Origin: DATEDA01 sp963744255
Lineage (GTDB): Bacteria > Pseudomonadota > Gammaproteobacteria > Burkholderiales > SG8-39
Assembly: GCA_963744255.1 (NCBI GenBank)
Contig: CAVUSZ010000058.1
Coordinates: forward strand, 1-64,000
Reading direction: 5' to 3'
Length of the DNA: 64,000 nt
Part shown: positions 1 to 7,010 of the stretch, piece by piece
How the letters are laid out: the number at the start of each line of letters is the position of its first letter
Numbering within the stretch: the stretch's first letter is position 1
Position numbers and translations under genes: made by a program
Notes under the pieces: model-generated
The model's input: only the letters and a program-made list of their open reading frames with translations
What the model was told of the DNA's origin: nothing
The model's database searches: none

Positions 1-393
1 CCTGCCCTCCATTTCTACCAGCTTGCCATCCCGGCGCCCCACCCACCCAAGGGCAGCTTCAACGAGTCGGCCGCCGAGCGGGGAAAGAGCGTTTTCACCG
101 GGCGCGCGAAATGCGCGACGTGTCATGTACCGCCGATCTTCACCGAGCCGGGATGGAACATGCACACGGCAGACGAGATCGGGATTGATGACTTTCAGGC
201 GAACCGAGCGCCGGACAAGCGCTATCGGACGTCTCCGCTGAAAGGACTGTGGACGCATCAGAAGGGCGGCTTCTATCACGACGGGCGTTTCGCCACGTTG
301 CGTGATGTCGTGCGGCACTACAACCGTACGTTCGACCTTGGGCTCACGGACTCGGAGATCGTGGACTTGATCGAATATCTCAAATCGCTGTGA
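1..393 (+). CDS. C-terminal part of a haem c protein (di-haem cytochrome c peroxidase/MauG type), 5' truncated
   Basis: The frame is open from the first base, so the start lies outside the window; 130 codons are visible. A haem c attachment motif CATCH is encoded at 112-126. The C-terminal text (GLWTHQKGGFYHDGRF, then TLRDVVRHYN and EIVDLIEYLKSL) is typical of the second haem domain of bacterial di-haem peroxidases and related periplasmic cytochromes, where the distal end folds against the second haem. Such proteins act in the periplasm on peroxide or in electron transfer. Whether this one is a peroxidase or only a c-type cytochrome cannot be decided without the N-terminal half. Confidence 0.8.
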   Translation, partial: PALHFYQLAIPAPHPPKGSFNESAAERGKSVFTGRAKCATCHVPPIFTEPGWNMHTADEIGIDDFQANRAPDKRYRTSPLKGLWTHQKGGFYHDGRFATLRDVVRHYNRTFDLGLTDSEIVDLIEYLKSL

Positions 394-693
394 ATCGACA
401 AGGAGATGTTGGTGATCGACACGCGAGCAACGCGAACCTAAAGCACATCCGGCGGGCTAGACGAGCGCCGCATGCTGACAGCGACTCTCGACGGCGCTCC
501 GGTGAAACGCGTTCCTGAAGGTCGCGGGCCCGCGCGTGACCCCTGCGCTCCTCGAGATCTTGATGCGGGAGGGGACCCGCTCAGGGCGAGCCGCCGAGCA
601 TCTTCCCGTTAACTCAGCCGTTGCTGCACGACTTGGCCCGGGGTATCACCCGGCGACGATGCTGGCGTGCTCCGAGTGCGGGATGGTCCCGCG
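394..693. other. Gap without a recognisable gene
   Basis: About 300 bases lie between the cytochrome stop and the convergent EAL gene. I see no open frame with protein-like composition, no RNA gene and no clear terminator hairpin. Confidence 0.5.
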
Positions 694-1533
694 CTAGACA
701 AGTCTCACGGCTGCGCGGCGGCTCGAGCGAGCGTTCATGAACCACTCCTCGAGTTCCTCGCTCTTGAGCGGCGGGCTGATGAAGTAACCTTGGGCGCGGT
801 CACAGCCAAGTCGCCGGAGCGCCTTCAGCACAGCCTCGTCTTCAACGCCTTCGGCGGTGACACTAAGTCCCATGACGTGCGCGAGGTCGATGGTGGCGCG
901 AACAATCGCTGCATCGTCGCCGTCGCCCACCAGGCCCCTCACGAAGGACTTGTCGACCTTGAGCTCGTCCACGGGCAGGCGTTTGAGATAAGCGAGTGAT
1001 GAATATCCGGTGCCGAAATCGTCGATCGCCAGTTGGAAGCCGATTTCGTGGAGCCGGTGCAGCACCTCCAGAGCGTGCGACGGATCCTCCATCACGGCGC
1101 TTTCGGTTACCTCTAGACAAATCCGCGTCGCATCGACCGCATGCCGTTGTAAGAGGTCGGTCACGCCCCGCAGGAAATCGGCGGTGTGCAGATCGCGCGT
1201 CGAGATGTTCACGGATATTCCGATTTCCAGCCTGCGCTCGTGCCACTCGGCGCATTGACGGAACGCGCCATCCAACACCCAGCGGGTGAGGACCTTGATG
1301 TATCCCGTTTGCTCCGCAAAGGGCACAAACTTGTCCGGGGCGATCAGTCCCCGCTCTGGATGATTCCATCGAAGCAACGCTTCAGCGGCCCGTTCGGGTG
1401 TGCCAGAGAGCGCGAGCTTGGGTTGGTAGACCAGCGTCAGCTGGTCCTGTTCAACGGCCTGACGTAGCTCGCCCAGCAGCGACAGCCGCCCCGCGCCGTT
1501 CGCTTTTCGGCCTGCGCGGCGTTTTGTTGCCAC
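694..1533 (-). CDS. EAL-domain cyclic-di-GMP phosphodiesterase
   Basis: A 279-residue protein that is almost only an EAL domain. Catalytic and metal residues of active phosphodiesterases are present: EALLRW, the Asn of ISVNIS, the Glu of LEVTES, DDFGTGYSSL, the Lys of LKVDKSF, AEGVE and QGYFISPPL. It should hydrolyse cyclic di-GMP to pGpG in the cytoplasm. The start is a GTG. The first 15 residues are Lys/Arg-rich and unlike a sensor domain, and the text just before the EAL core resembles the linker that follows a GGDEF domain in composite proteins. The gene may therefore have lost an N-terminal part. A separate diguanylate cyclase is encoded at 17840-18613. Confidence 0.88.
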   Translation of the reverse strand: MATKRRAGRKANGAGRLSLLGELRQAVEQDQLTLVYQPKLALSGTPERAAEALLRWNHPERGLIAPDKFVPFAEQTGYIKVLTRWVLDGAFRQCAEWHERRLEIGISVNISTRDLHTADFLRGVTDLLQRHAVDATRICLEVTESAVMEDPSHALEVLHRLHEIGFQLAIDDFGTGYSSLAYLKRLPVDELKVDKSFVRGLVGDGDDAAIVRATIDLAHVMGLSVTAEGVEDEAVLKALRRLGCDRAQGYFISPPLKSEELEEWFMNARSSRRAAVRLV

Positions 1534-1615
1534 CCGTTGCGCCGGGGCGGCACGACGCTGCTCGTCCCGTGATGATCATTCCGGAGACGCCCGCTTTGAC
1601 CTCTTGCATCACTTC

Positions 1616-1648
1616 GCCATGGCGGCATGCGGAGTGCATCCCACGACA
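1616..1648. repeat. Short dispersed repeat, copy 1
   Basis: A 33-bp stretch beginning GCCATGGCGGCATGC recurs with one extra C at 2375-2408. Both copies are intergenic. Immediately after this copy lies the desaturase fragment at 1656. Confidence 0.7.
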
Positions 1649-1655
1649 CCCCGCC

Positions 1656-1727
1656 TCCTCGAAACGCTGGGCTTGGCCCGAGTCAGAAGGATCGCGCCTG
1701 CGCCCCGGTTCAGCCCCGGGAAGACGG
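1656..1727 (+). pseudogene. Fatty-acid desaturase internal fragment
   Basis: These 72 bases match the coding strand of the desaturase gene (complement of 14303-14374) at about nine bases in ten and in the same reading frame. The translation LETLGLARVRRIAPAPRF is shared exactly. Nothing else of the desaturase is present here, so this is an internal scrap left by rearrangement. It lies in the opposite orientation to the intact gene. Confidence 0.8.
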
Positions 1728-1962
1728 AGCGCTCTGTTCGCGAGCGCAGAGCGCGTAAGAGCCGCCGTTCGGTGAAGGCGCGATGACTAGGCGACTGGCG
1801 GAATGGGTCAGCCGGAATTGAGGCCTGCAGGAACCCGTTGACGCTCGACACGAGGAATAGACGCGTTGTGCTGAACGTGGAGAAGGACCGCCTCAAAGGA
1901 GGCAACCGATAAGGACAAGTGGGCCAACATCGCAGAACTGGGCGCGGGCTCTCTTGCATTCG

Positions 1963-1976
1963 GAGCGCTAGCGCAC
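1963..1976. promoter_or_regulatory. Putative Crp/Fnr operator, site 1
   Basis: GAGCGCTAGCGCAC differs from the island consensus GTRCGC-N2-GCGYAC at one position. It lies about 135 bases before the 24-aa membrane peptide at 2111. It is the weakest of the 14 sites accepted. Confidence 0.45.
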
Positions 1977-2110
1977 AGACAGCGCACGTTCTGATCCGTA
2001 CCTTTGTACCCCAAGGCAAATGGTGACTCGAGGTGGGCATCCGTCCGGAAATGGTCATTCCCGGACGGACGGCGCGATCCCATCCTTTATCTCACGCGAA
2101 GGAGAAGCTC

Positions 2111-2185
2111 ATGAGCAACATCGTCTACATCGTCGGCTTGATCGTCATCGTCGTCGCTGTCTTGTCGTTTTTCGGGTTGCGCTAG
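2111..2185 (+). CDS. 24-residue single-span membrane peptide
   Basis: A very short gene with a strong ribosome binding site (GAAGGAGAAGCTC directly before ATG). The product is almost entirely one hydrophobic segment, NIVYIVGLIVIVVAVLSFFG, ending Leu-Arg. Short single-span peptides of this look are common in proteobacterial stress islands. I infer an inner-membrane location; the function is unknown. An imperfect copy of the island operator lies upstream at 1963. Confidence 0.65.
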   Translation: MSNIVYIVGLIVIVVAVLSFFGLR

Positions 2186-2374
2186 AGCGTTAAGGAGTGC
2201 CTCGGAGGAGTACGCCCGGCCGCGGCTCCGCTGGATGGGGCGGGCCGTCGTCGTGTACCCCACCCGGGCAGATATGGGAAGGGGCTAGTGTTCGCCGTCA
2301 CCGGGGGACCGGGGATGACCTTGATGCGGTGTGCCCGCGCGTCGTAGCGACTGCCGGCTTGCCTGGAGCGCGCC

Positions 2375-2408
2375 GCCATGGCGGCATGCCGGAGTGCATC
2401 CCACGACA
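2375..2408. repeat. Short dispersed repeat, copy 2
   Basis: This 34-bp stretch matches 1616-1648 apart from one added C. It lies in the roughly 260-bp gap between the membrane peptide and the M48 protease stop. I see no other gene in that gap. Confidence 0.7.
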
Positions 2409-2446
2409 TGTTCCTTAATCTGCTGCACGCCCCTTGCAGCTCACAG

Positions 2447-3268
2447 TCAGCGGGGCCGATTTGCGGCTTGATAGAGCGGCATGACGGTCGGCAATAGCGA
2501 CTCGATCTCCTGGACACGAGCGGCGTCGGCCGGGTGGCTACTCAGGAACCCAGGTGGATTCCCGCCCTTGTTGGCGGCGATCATTTTCTGCCACAACGTA
2601 ACCCCGGCTCGCGGGTCATATCCCGCCCGTGCCGCAAGTTCCAGACCGATCCGGTCGGCTTCGCCCTCATCGGAGCGGCTGAACCGGGTCGCGATCAAGG
2701 CCTCGTAACCGACATTCGCAAGCCCGGCCGAGCCCTCGCCGAGGCCGAACAGCGCGGCACCGACGCCGATCGCGGTCTGCGCGGCGATCGCCTGCGACAT
2801 GTGTTCACGCGCATGCTCGCGCAACGCATGCGCTATCTCGTGCCCCATCACGATCGCGATCTCGTCGTTGGTCAGACGGAGCTGGTTGATGAGCCCACTA
2901 TAAAACATGATCTTCCCGCCGGGCATGCAGAACGCGTTGAGCTCGTCACTGGTCAGCACGTTCACTTCCCACTTCCAGCCGGGTGCGTCGGGGCGGAATA
3001 CTGCGGTCTGCGGTTCGATGCGGCTCGCCACCGTGCGCACGCGTTGGAGCATCGCGGGATCCCGGTTCAACGCGCCTTGGCGTGCTGCGTCCGCCTTCAG
3101 CTTGGCGTAGCTTTGCGCGGCCATCTCCTCGAGCTGCTGCGAAGAGACGAGCATCAGTTGAGAGCGATCGGCGCCTACTGCGCCACCCGCGGTGGTGGTC
3201 GCGCATCCGCTGAGCGTCCCTAACCACAAGCCGAACAGTATCGCCGCCAAGATTCGAAAGGTAGACAT
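2447..3268 (-). CDS. M48-family metalloprotease lipoprotein
   Basis: A 273-residue protein with a lipoprotein signal (hydrophobic stretch ending LSGC, about residues 5-22) and an M48 zinc protease domain. The zinc motif HEIAHALREH is near residue 143, and a third ligand Glu lies in EGEADRIGLE. Family members such as LoiP and YcaL act in the periplasm, anchored to a membrane, and degrade misfolded outer-membrane proteins. AGGAG stands close before the ATG. It sits among small envelope-stress genes, which fits a quality-control role. The exact substrate is unknown. Confidence 0.9.
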   Translation of the reverse strand: MSTFRILAAILFGLWLGTLSGCATTTAGGAVGADRSQLMLVSSQQLEEMAAQSYAKLKADAARQGALNRDPAMLQRVRTVASRIEPQTAVFRPDAPGWKWEVNVLTSDELNAFCMPGGKIMFYSGLINQLRLTNDEIAIVMGHEIAHALREHAREHMSQAIAAQTAIGVGAALFGLGEGSAGLANVGYEALIATRFSRSDEGEADRIGLELAARAGYDPRAGVTLWQKMIAANKGGNPPGFLSSHPADAARVQEIESLLPTVMPLYQAANRPR

Positions 3269-3385
3269 GATCTCCTGCCGTCAATTGCTTTCTCGAGCCG
3301 CGCCTCACTCTCGAGACAGCTCCCAAACCCTTCCTGTGTAGACGCGGGCGTGCGACTCGACCGAGATCCTCGGTCAAAGATCGCA

Positions 3386-3544
3386 TCAAATATGGCCTGT
3401 GGCCAGCATGACGACCACCACTACCGCCAAGAGCCCGACAACACCGCTCGGCGCGTAACCCCATTGCTTGCTGTGTGGCCAGCTCGGAAATACACCGAGC
3501 AGGGCGAGAACCAATACGATCAAGAGCACCGTTCCTAATGTCAT
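3386..3544 (-). CDS. DUF3309-family small membrane protein
   Basis: A 52-residue product that begins MTLGTVLLIVLVLALLG, continues PSWPHSKQWGYAPSG and ends in a second hydrophobic span. This is the full-length pattern of DUF3309: two transmembrane segments joined by a Trp-Pro-His-Ser loop. AGGAG stands seven bases before the ATG. An island operator is centred about 110 bases upstream at 3646. The family has no established function but is common in stress-gene clusters. Confidence 0.88.
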   Translation of the reverse strand: MTLGTVLLIVLVLALLGVFPSWPHSKQWGYAPSGVVGLLAVVVVVMLATGHI

Positions 3545-3645
3545 TTCGCTTCTCCTCTTGTTGCCATCCGCGACCCGGGCACACCCGCACTACGCTGAGT
3601 GGAGGATCGTTACGGGAATTGTCCTCTCGCCCAGTAGGACTCTCT

Positions 3646-3659
3646 GTGCGCCGGCGTAC
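3646..3659. promoter_or_regulatory. Putative Crp/Fnr operator, site 2
   Basis: GTGCGCCGGCGTAC, preceded by T, is a full match to GTRCGC-N2-GCGYAC. It lies 102 bases upstream of the minus-strand DUF3309 start, in a 300-bp gap with no gene of its own. Confidence 0.6.
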
Positions 3660-3844
3660 CCAACGCAGAAAGTCTTTCTGGGCTGGCGGGACTGCGCGAT
3701 CGGATTGAAGTTGATGCGTTCGAGCCGCCCAAACGCTTCTTCGGGTGGCTGATCGCGGTCAGCCCACGGCGTGCCCAGCGCTTGCGCTAAATCGACGCGA
3801 CGCCGCTTTGGCGGGTCCTCGTGAATTGATGGCGTGCGGCAGGT

Positions 3845-3994
3845 TTACTTCAGACGAATGTCCCCGAACAACCCAAGTATCCCGACGACGATCAGGTAAG
3901 CGGCGACAATGTAGTTCAGCAACCGGGGCACGATCAAAATGAGAATACCGGCGATAAGCGATACCAGGGGAGCAAGGCTCAAGGTAATGTTCAT
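3845..3994 (-). CDS. DUF3096-family small membrane protein
   Basis: A 49-residue product beginning MNITLSLAPLVSLIAGIL and continuing IVPRLLNYIVAAYLIV, GLFGDIRLK. This matches the DUF3096 pattern of two short transmembrane helices around a conserved Pro-Arg-Leu-Leu-Asn-Tyr turn. AAGGAAG precedes the ATG. It is probably an inner-membrane protein of unknown function and often travels with DUF3309 and Crp/Fnr genes, as here. No island operator was seen directly before it. Confidence 0.85.
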   Translation of the reverse strand: MNITLSLAPLVSLIAGILILIVPRLLNYIVAAYLIVVGILGLFGDIRLK

Positions 3995-4089
3995 GATCGA
4001 CTTCCTTTGCGCACAGAAATTGATCGTTACTACCGCTGTTGGGTCATTACATTCGTGACATCGCTCGATCGAAGAATCCTGAGCCGAGG

Positions 4090-4362
4090 CTAGTTCGACC
4101 GCAACAGCCCGTACTCACCTGGTGCAAGCGCGCCTGCCCGGCAAAGGCCGTTCATTACTTGATAGGCCGAAACGAACGTCCGCGAGCCGCCGAGCCACGC
4201 GTCGAAATGCTGGTCGAGGTACGGATCTGCACCGCCGTGTACGAAAATCACGAAAGGCCACGGAATGCTGCCATGCAGCTCAGCGCGCGCGGAGAAGAAG
4301 CCCTTTTGTGGAAAGGTCTGGCGCACCAGGCATTCCAGTTCACGCGTTTGAATGATCTTCAC
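4090..4362 (-). CDS. Hypothetical protein, 90 residues
   Basis: I do not recognise a named family. The GTG start is chosen because GAGGTG stands at good spacing before it. The product is a soluble, mixed-composition protein (VKIIQTRELECLVRQTF near the start, then FVIFVHGGADPYLDQHFDAW, later SAYQVMNGLCRAGALAPGEY) with protein-like residue bias and no membrane segment. It lies between DUF3096 and remnants of a DUF3562/zinc-ribbon module. An earlier TTG start is possible. Confidence 0.6.
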   Translation of the reverse strand: MKIIQTRELECLVRQTFPQKGFFSARAELHGSIPWPFVIFVHGGADPYLDQHFDAWLGGSRTFVSAYQVMNGLCRAGALAPGEYGLLRSN

Positions 4363-4388
4363 CTTCGCACCTCGCAATGCGATGGGCC

Positions 4389-4487
4389 GAGCTCGAGGCG
4401 GATCACCGGCTTTCTCGCCATTCTCGCTACCCGGAACGTCCGGAGATGCTGCGTCGCCGCAGCGTTGGACAGGGCGCGCCTGTGTAG
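4389..4487 (+). pseudogene. DUF3562 3' remnant
   Basis: The bases align with the end of the intact DUF3562 gene at 15281-15502, including the stretch encoding GFLPIFAIRRVREML (here GFLAILATRNVR in one frame) and a stop at the same place. Small indels break the frame. It precedes a zinc-ribbon remnant, exactly as the intact DUF3562 gene does at 15.3-15.7 kb, so the whole module was duplicated and this copy has decayed. Confidence 0.6.
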
Positions 4488-4499
4488 GAAGTGAGCGCT

Positions 4500-4678
4500 G
4501 CCGGCGAGTCGCGCCGGTCAGTGCGGGGTCTCGCTGGGCGGCGGTAGCGGTATCGCGGCCGGACCAGGCTGATCACCCGATCGATGAACCGGCGCGGCAC
4601 GCGGATGAGATCCGCGGACGTGTCGGAGCCGCGACACCTCGGGCATTCGTGTGTAACAGATCCTGCCACGGCTTTCTG
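4500..4678 (-). pseudogene. Zinc-ribbon small protein, decayed copy
   Basis: The translation ECPRCRGSDTSADLIRVPRR followed by FIDRVISLVRPRYRYR is nearly the same as the copy at 15534-15743. The second copy has about 60 extra bases (roughly 15557-15615) that encode CRAMGCGW, the second cysteine pair. Here those bases are missing, so only the first CxxC survives and the protein could not form a complete zinc ribbon. Confidence 0.6.
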
Positions 4679-4730
4679 CCAGTCCAGTAGGCGAGTCGTT
4701 GCCAATTATGCCGATCTCCCCGACCCGATC

Positions 4731-4746
4731 TGTACGCTGGCGTACA
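4731..4746. promoter_or_regulatory. Putative Crp/Fnr operator, site 3 (best palindrome)
   Basis: TGTACGCTGGCGTACA is palindromic except for its two central bases. It ends 37 bases before the ATG at 4784 of the first Crp/Fnr gene, which argues for autoregulation and against the in-frame ATG at 4748, which would abut the operator. Confidence 0.65.
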
Positions 4747-4783
4747 GATGGCGGTAGACTTTCTTCGGCAATATCGTTCGGAC

Positions 4784-5512
4784 ATGCCAGCATTGCCCGC
4801 CGCGCAAGTTCCCGAGATGAACGGGCTTCTGGCCGTCCTGCCGGCGGCCGAACGCGAACGCCTGTATCCGCATCTCGAGCCGGTCGCGATGGCGCTCGGT
4901 GATGTCGTTTACGAATCCAGCAGCCGGCAGGACTACGTGTACTTCCCCACGACCTCGATCGTGTCCCTGCTGTACGTCATGGAGGACGGCGCGTCCGCCG
5001 AGATCGCCGTGGTGGGCAACGAGGGAATGGTCGGCGTTTCCCTCTTCATGGGAGGTGAGACCACGCCGAGCCGCGCCATCGTGCAGAGCGCCGGCTTGGC
5101 GTTCCGGCTTCCGGGGCAGCTGCTGAAGCGCGAGTTCACGCGCGCCGGGCCGATGCAGCATCTGTTGCTGCGCTACACCCAGGCGTTACTGACGCAGATG
5201 GCGCAGACGGCGGTCTGCAACCGGCATCATTCGGTCGACCAGCAGCTCTGTCGCTGGCTGCTGCTGAGCCTCGATCGGCTGCCCTCGAACAAGCTCACCA
5301 TGACGCAGGAATTGATCGCCAACATGCTCGGGGTGCGCCGCGAAGGGGTCACGGAGGCTGCCGGGAAGTTGCAGGGTGCCGGGTTGATCCGCTACAGCCG
5401 TGGCCGTATCACGGTGCTAGATCGGCCGGGACTGGAAGCCCGGGCTTGCGAGTGTTACGACGTGGTGAAGAGGGAGTCCGATCGCCTGCTCCCTGATACG
5501 CCCGCGACGTGA
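4784..5512 (+). CDS. Crp/Fnr-family transcription regulator, type A copy 1
   Basis: A 242-residue regulator with an N-terminal cyclic-nucleotide-binding-like beta barrel (about 15-115, with GNEGMVG at 78-84), a dimer helix (about 125-155) and a C-terminal winged helix (recognition helix VRREGVTEAAGKL, about 184-196). No FNR-type cysteine cluster is visible. The Arg-Glu pair at the start of the recognition helix matches the base-reading pair of CRP. The ATG at 4784 is chosen because the paralogue at 16945-17673 starts at the same MPA and both then have 242 residues. The upstream palindrome suggests autoregulation. The effector is unknown. Confidence 0.88.
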   Translation: MPALPAAQVPEMNGLLAVLPAAERERLYPHLEPVAMALGDVVYESSSRQDYVYFPTTSIVSLLYVMEDGASAEIAVVGNEGMVGVSLFMGGETTPSRAIVQSAGLAFRLPGQLLKREFTRAGPMQHLLLRYTQALLTQMAQTAVCNRHHSVDQQLCRWLLLSLDRLPSNKLTMTQELIANMLGVRREGVTEAAGKLQGAGLIRYSRGRITVLDRPGLEARACECYDVVKRESDRLLPDTPAT

Positions 5513-5519
5513 TCCTGTG

Positions 5520-5632
5520 ACGGGGCAGCCCCTTCCTGAGGTTCACGATCTTCTGGGCGTGGTGATAGATCATGCCGCTGGCGAAGGAGCTGGCGCTGTC
5601 GGCGGCCACGACGACACCGTCGTTGATCTTGA
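5520..5632 (-). pseudogene. Proteasome-type (Ntn-hydrolase) protease, 5' fragment
   Basis: The minus strand reads KINDGVVVAADSASSFASG and later KIVNLRKGLP, the start of the HslV-like/proteasome-type protease family found as single genes in many proteobacteria. The 5' end is cut at the boundary of the 829-bp repeat (5633). After KGLP the frame runs into the end of the Crp/Fnr gene on the other strand. Only about 38 codons of an expected 200 or more remain, so it is dead. Confidence 0.65.
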
Positions 5633-5660
5633 CCGACACGAGCCCGGTCGTCGCCGCTCT

Positions 5661-6371
5661 CTACTGGTGGAGGATCCGGTCGTACACGTTCTGCGCCGAC
5701 CGGTAGCACCCGCAGGCGGCGGCTTCCAGGCCGCTGCGGGCGAGAATCGTGATGTTGCCGCGGTGGTAGCGAATCAGCTTTCGCCGCTGCAACCCGCCCG
5801 CCGCCTTGGTCACTCCGACCCGGCGCACACCGAGCATATGAGCGAGGAGCTCGTGGGTCAGATGGAACTCGTCCGTGTGCGCCCGGTCGTGGGTCATCAG
5901 CAGCCAGCGGGCGAGCCGCGACTCCAGTACGTGGAAGTGCGTGCATGCTGCCGTTTGCGCGAGCTGCGCCATCGACACGTAGAGATAGCGGTTCAGCTCG
6001 CGCTGCAGGGCGGCGCTATAGGCGAGCTCGCGGAGGAACGGCGCAGCATCCATTCGCATCGCGGCGCCCGAGCCCTGGACCAATGCGCGCAAGGGCGAGA
6101 CGTCGACGCCCAGCATGAGGGTGATGCCGAGCATGCCTTCGCTGCCGACGAGCCCCACCTCCAGGCTCGTGCAGCCGTCGCGCGGGGTCAACAGCGAGAT
6201 GAAGCCCTCGGCGGGGAAGTAGACGTGCCGGATACGGTCCCCAGGCTCGCAGAGCACATCCGCGAAAGCGAGCTCGACCGGCTCGCAGCCCGCAAGCAGA
6301 TGCTCGCGATCCTTTCGGGGCAACGCCGCGATCAGATCGTTCGTGGCGGGGACGCGCCTCGTGGACGGCAC
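5661..6371 (-). CDS. Crp/Fnr-family transcription regulator, type B copy 1
   Basis: A 236-residue regulator with a cyclic-nucleotide-binding-like barrel (GSEGMLGITLMLG near residue 77) and a C-terminal helix-turn-helix (MLGVRRVGVTKAAGGLQ). The GTG start is supported by AGGAG seven bases upstream. It differs from type A in having Val where type A has the Glu that follows Arg in the recognition helix, so base preference may differ. An operator-like palindrome lies 76 bases upstream at 6447. The gene is duplicated almost exactly at 15765-16475. No effector can be named. Confidence 0.88.
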   Translation of the reverse strand: MPSTRRVPATNDLIAALPRKDREHLLAGCEPVELAFADVLCEPGDRIRHVYFPAEGFISLLTPRDGCTSLEVGLVGSEGMLGITLMLGVDVSPLRALVQGSGAAMRMDAAPFLRELAYSAALQRELNRYLYVSMAQLAQTAACTHFHVLESRLARWLLMTHDRAHTDEFHLTHELLAHMLGVRRVGVTKAAGGLQRRKLIRYHRGNITILARSGLEAAACGCYRSAQNVYDRILHQ

Positions 6372-6446
6372 CGAACTCTCCTGGAGACTTGAGGGAACCC
6401 TTCAGACGGCATGCGAAGAGCCTACACGAGCAGCGGGCTCCATTAC

Positions 6447-6460
6447 GTTCGCTAGCGTAC
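6447..6460. promoter_or_regulatory. Putative Crp/Fnr operator, site 4
   Basis: GTTCGCTAGCGTAC matches the consensus except for one T in the left arm. It lies 76 bases upstream of the type B Crp/Fnr start at 6371 and is inside the duplicated block. Confidence 0.55.
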
Positions 6461-6505
6461 GGAGCGAAGAAGGTTTTTGGCGTATCAATGTGGTCGCGGT
6501 AGCGT

Positions 6506-6604
6506 CAGCTCAAGGGCATCGACCTCGAGACGATCATGGCCGTCGGCCATACCGACCGCCTCGGTGCCGACCGCTACAACCAGCGGCTCGGCGAGGAATC
6601 GCTC
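6506..6604 (+). pseudogene. OmpA C-terminal domain fragment
   Basis: The plus strand reads QLKGIDLETIMAVGHTD, then RLGADRYNQRLGEE. This is the peptidoglycan-binding OmpA-like core, in which GHTD and YNQRLSE are conserved. Neither the beta-barrel or lipoprotein N-terminus nor the C-terminal helix is present, and no start precedes it. It abuts the right edge of the 829-bp repeat and appears to be a truncated remnant. Confidence 0.65.
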
Positions 6605-6631
6605 ACTGATCGAGCGGCAATCCCGCCGCAT

Positions 6632-6665
6632 GAACAAACGCCCTGCGTTGGCAGAGCGTTTGTTC
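6632..6665. repeat. Inverted repeat upstream of csbD
   Basis: Perfect 10-bp arms (GAACAAACGC and its complement) flank a 14-base loop. No T-tract follows on either strand. It lies about 60 bases before the CsbD start, so it could be a leader hairpin or a protein-binding site. Confidence 0.45.
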
Positions 6666-6726
6666 GCGACCCGTTGGTCGCACACCGCGACCGCTACGGA
6701 TGTTCAACGAACGTCGGGAGATCGAA

Positions 6727-6927
6727 ATGAACTGGGATCAAGTGGCAGGCAACTGGAAGCAACTGAAGGGCAATGTCAAGGAGCAGTGGGGCAAGCTCAC
6801 CGACGACCAGCTCGACGTGATTGCCGGCAAGCGCGATCAGCTCGCCGGCAAGATCCAGGAAGCGTACGGGGTCTCGAAAGAGGAAGCCGAGCAGCAGCTC
6901 TCCGACTGGGAGAAACGCCAGCCGTGA
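6727..6927 (+). CDS. csbD: CsbD-family stress protein
   Basis: A 66-residue hydrophilic protein: MNWDQVAGNWKQLKGNVKEQ, then WGKLTDDQLDVIAGKRDQLAG and a C-terminal EEAEQQLSDW. This is the full CsbD-like domain, a four-helix fold. Family members are induced in general stress responses (sigma B in Bacillus, YjbJ in E. coli), but no biochemical role is established. GGGAG precedes the ATG. It lies in the small-protein stress cluster. No clear island operator was found directly before it, but a hairpin lies about 60 bases upstream. Confidence 0.9.
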   Translation: MNWDQVAGNWKQLKGNVKEQWGKLTDDQLDVIAGKRDQLAGKIQEAYGVSKEEAEQQLSDWEKRQP

Positions 6928-7010
6928 GTTGAGTCGCCCTGTGTAACCAGGCCGGGGCGGGCGCGAAGGCGCCCGCCCATGCTTCAGTCTTGCAACATGA
7001 AGGAACGACC

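Larger units (their letters stand above)
5633..6461. repeat. 829-bp direct repeat, copy 1 (carries type B Crp/Fnr gene)
   Basis: Nearly identical to 15737-16565 (offset 10104). Only a handful of substitutions are visible, three of them changing amino acids. The left edge truncates the proteasome-like fragment; the right edge lies just after the operator. Weak similarity continues for about 20 bases past the right edge. No terminal inverted repeats or target duplications were seen. Confidence 0.85.
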
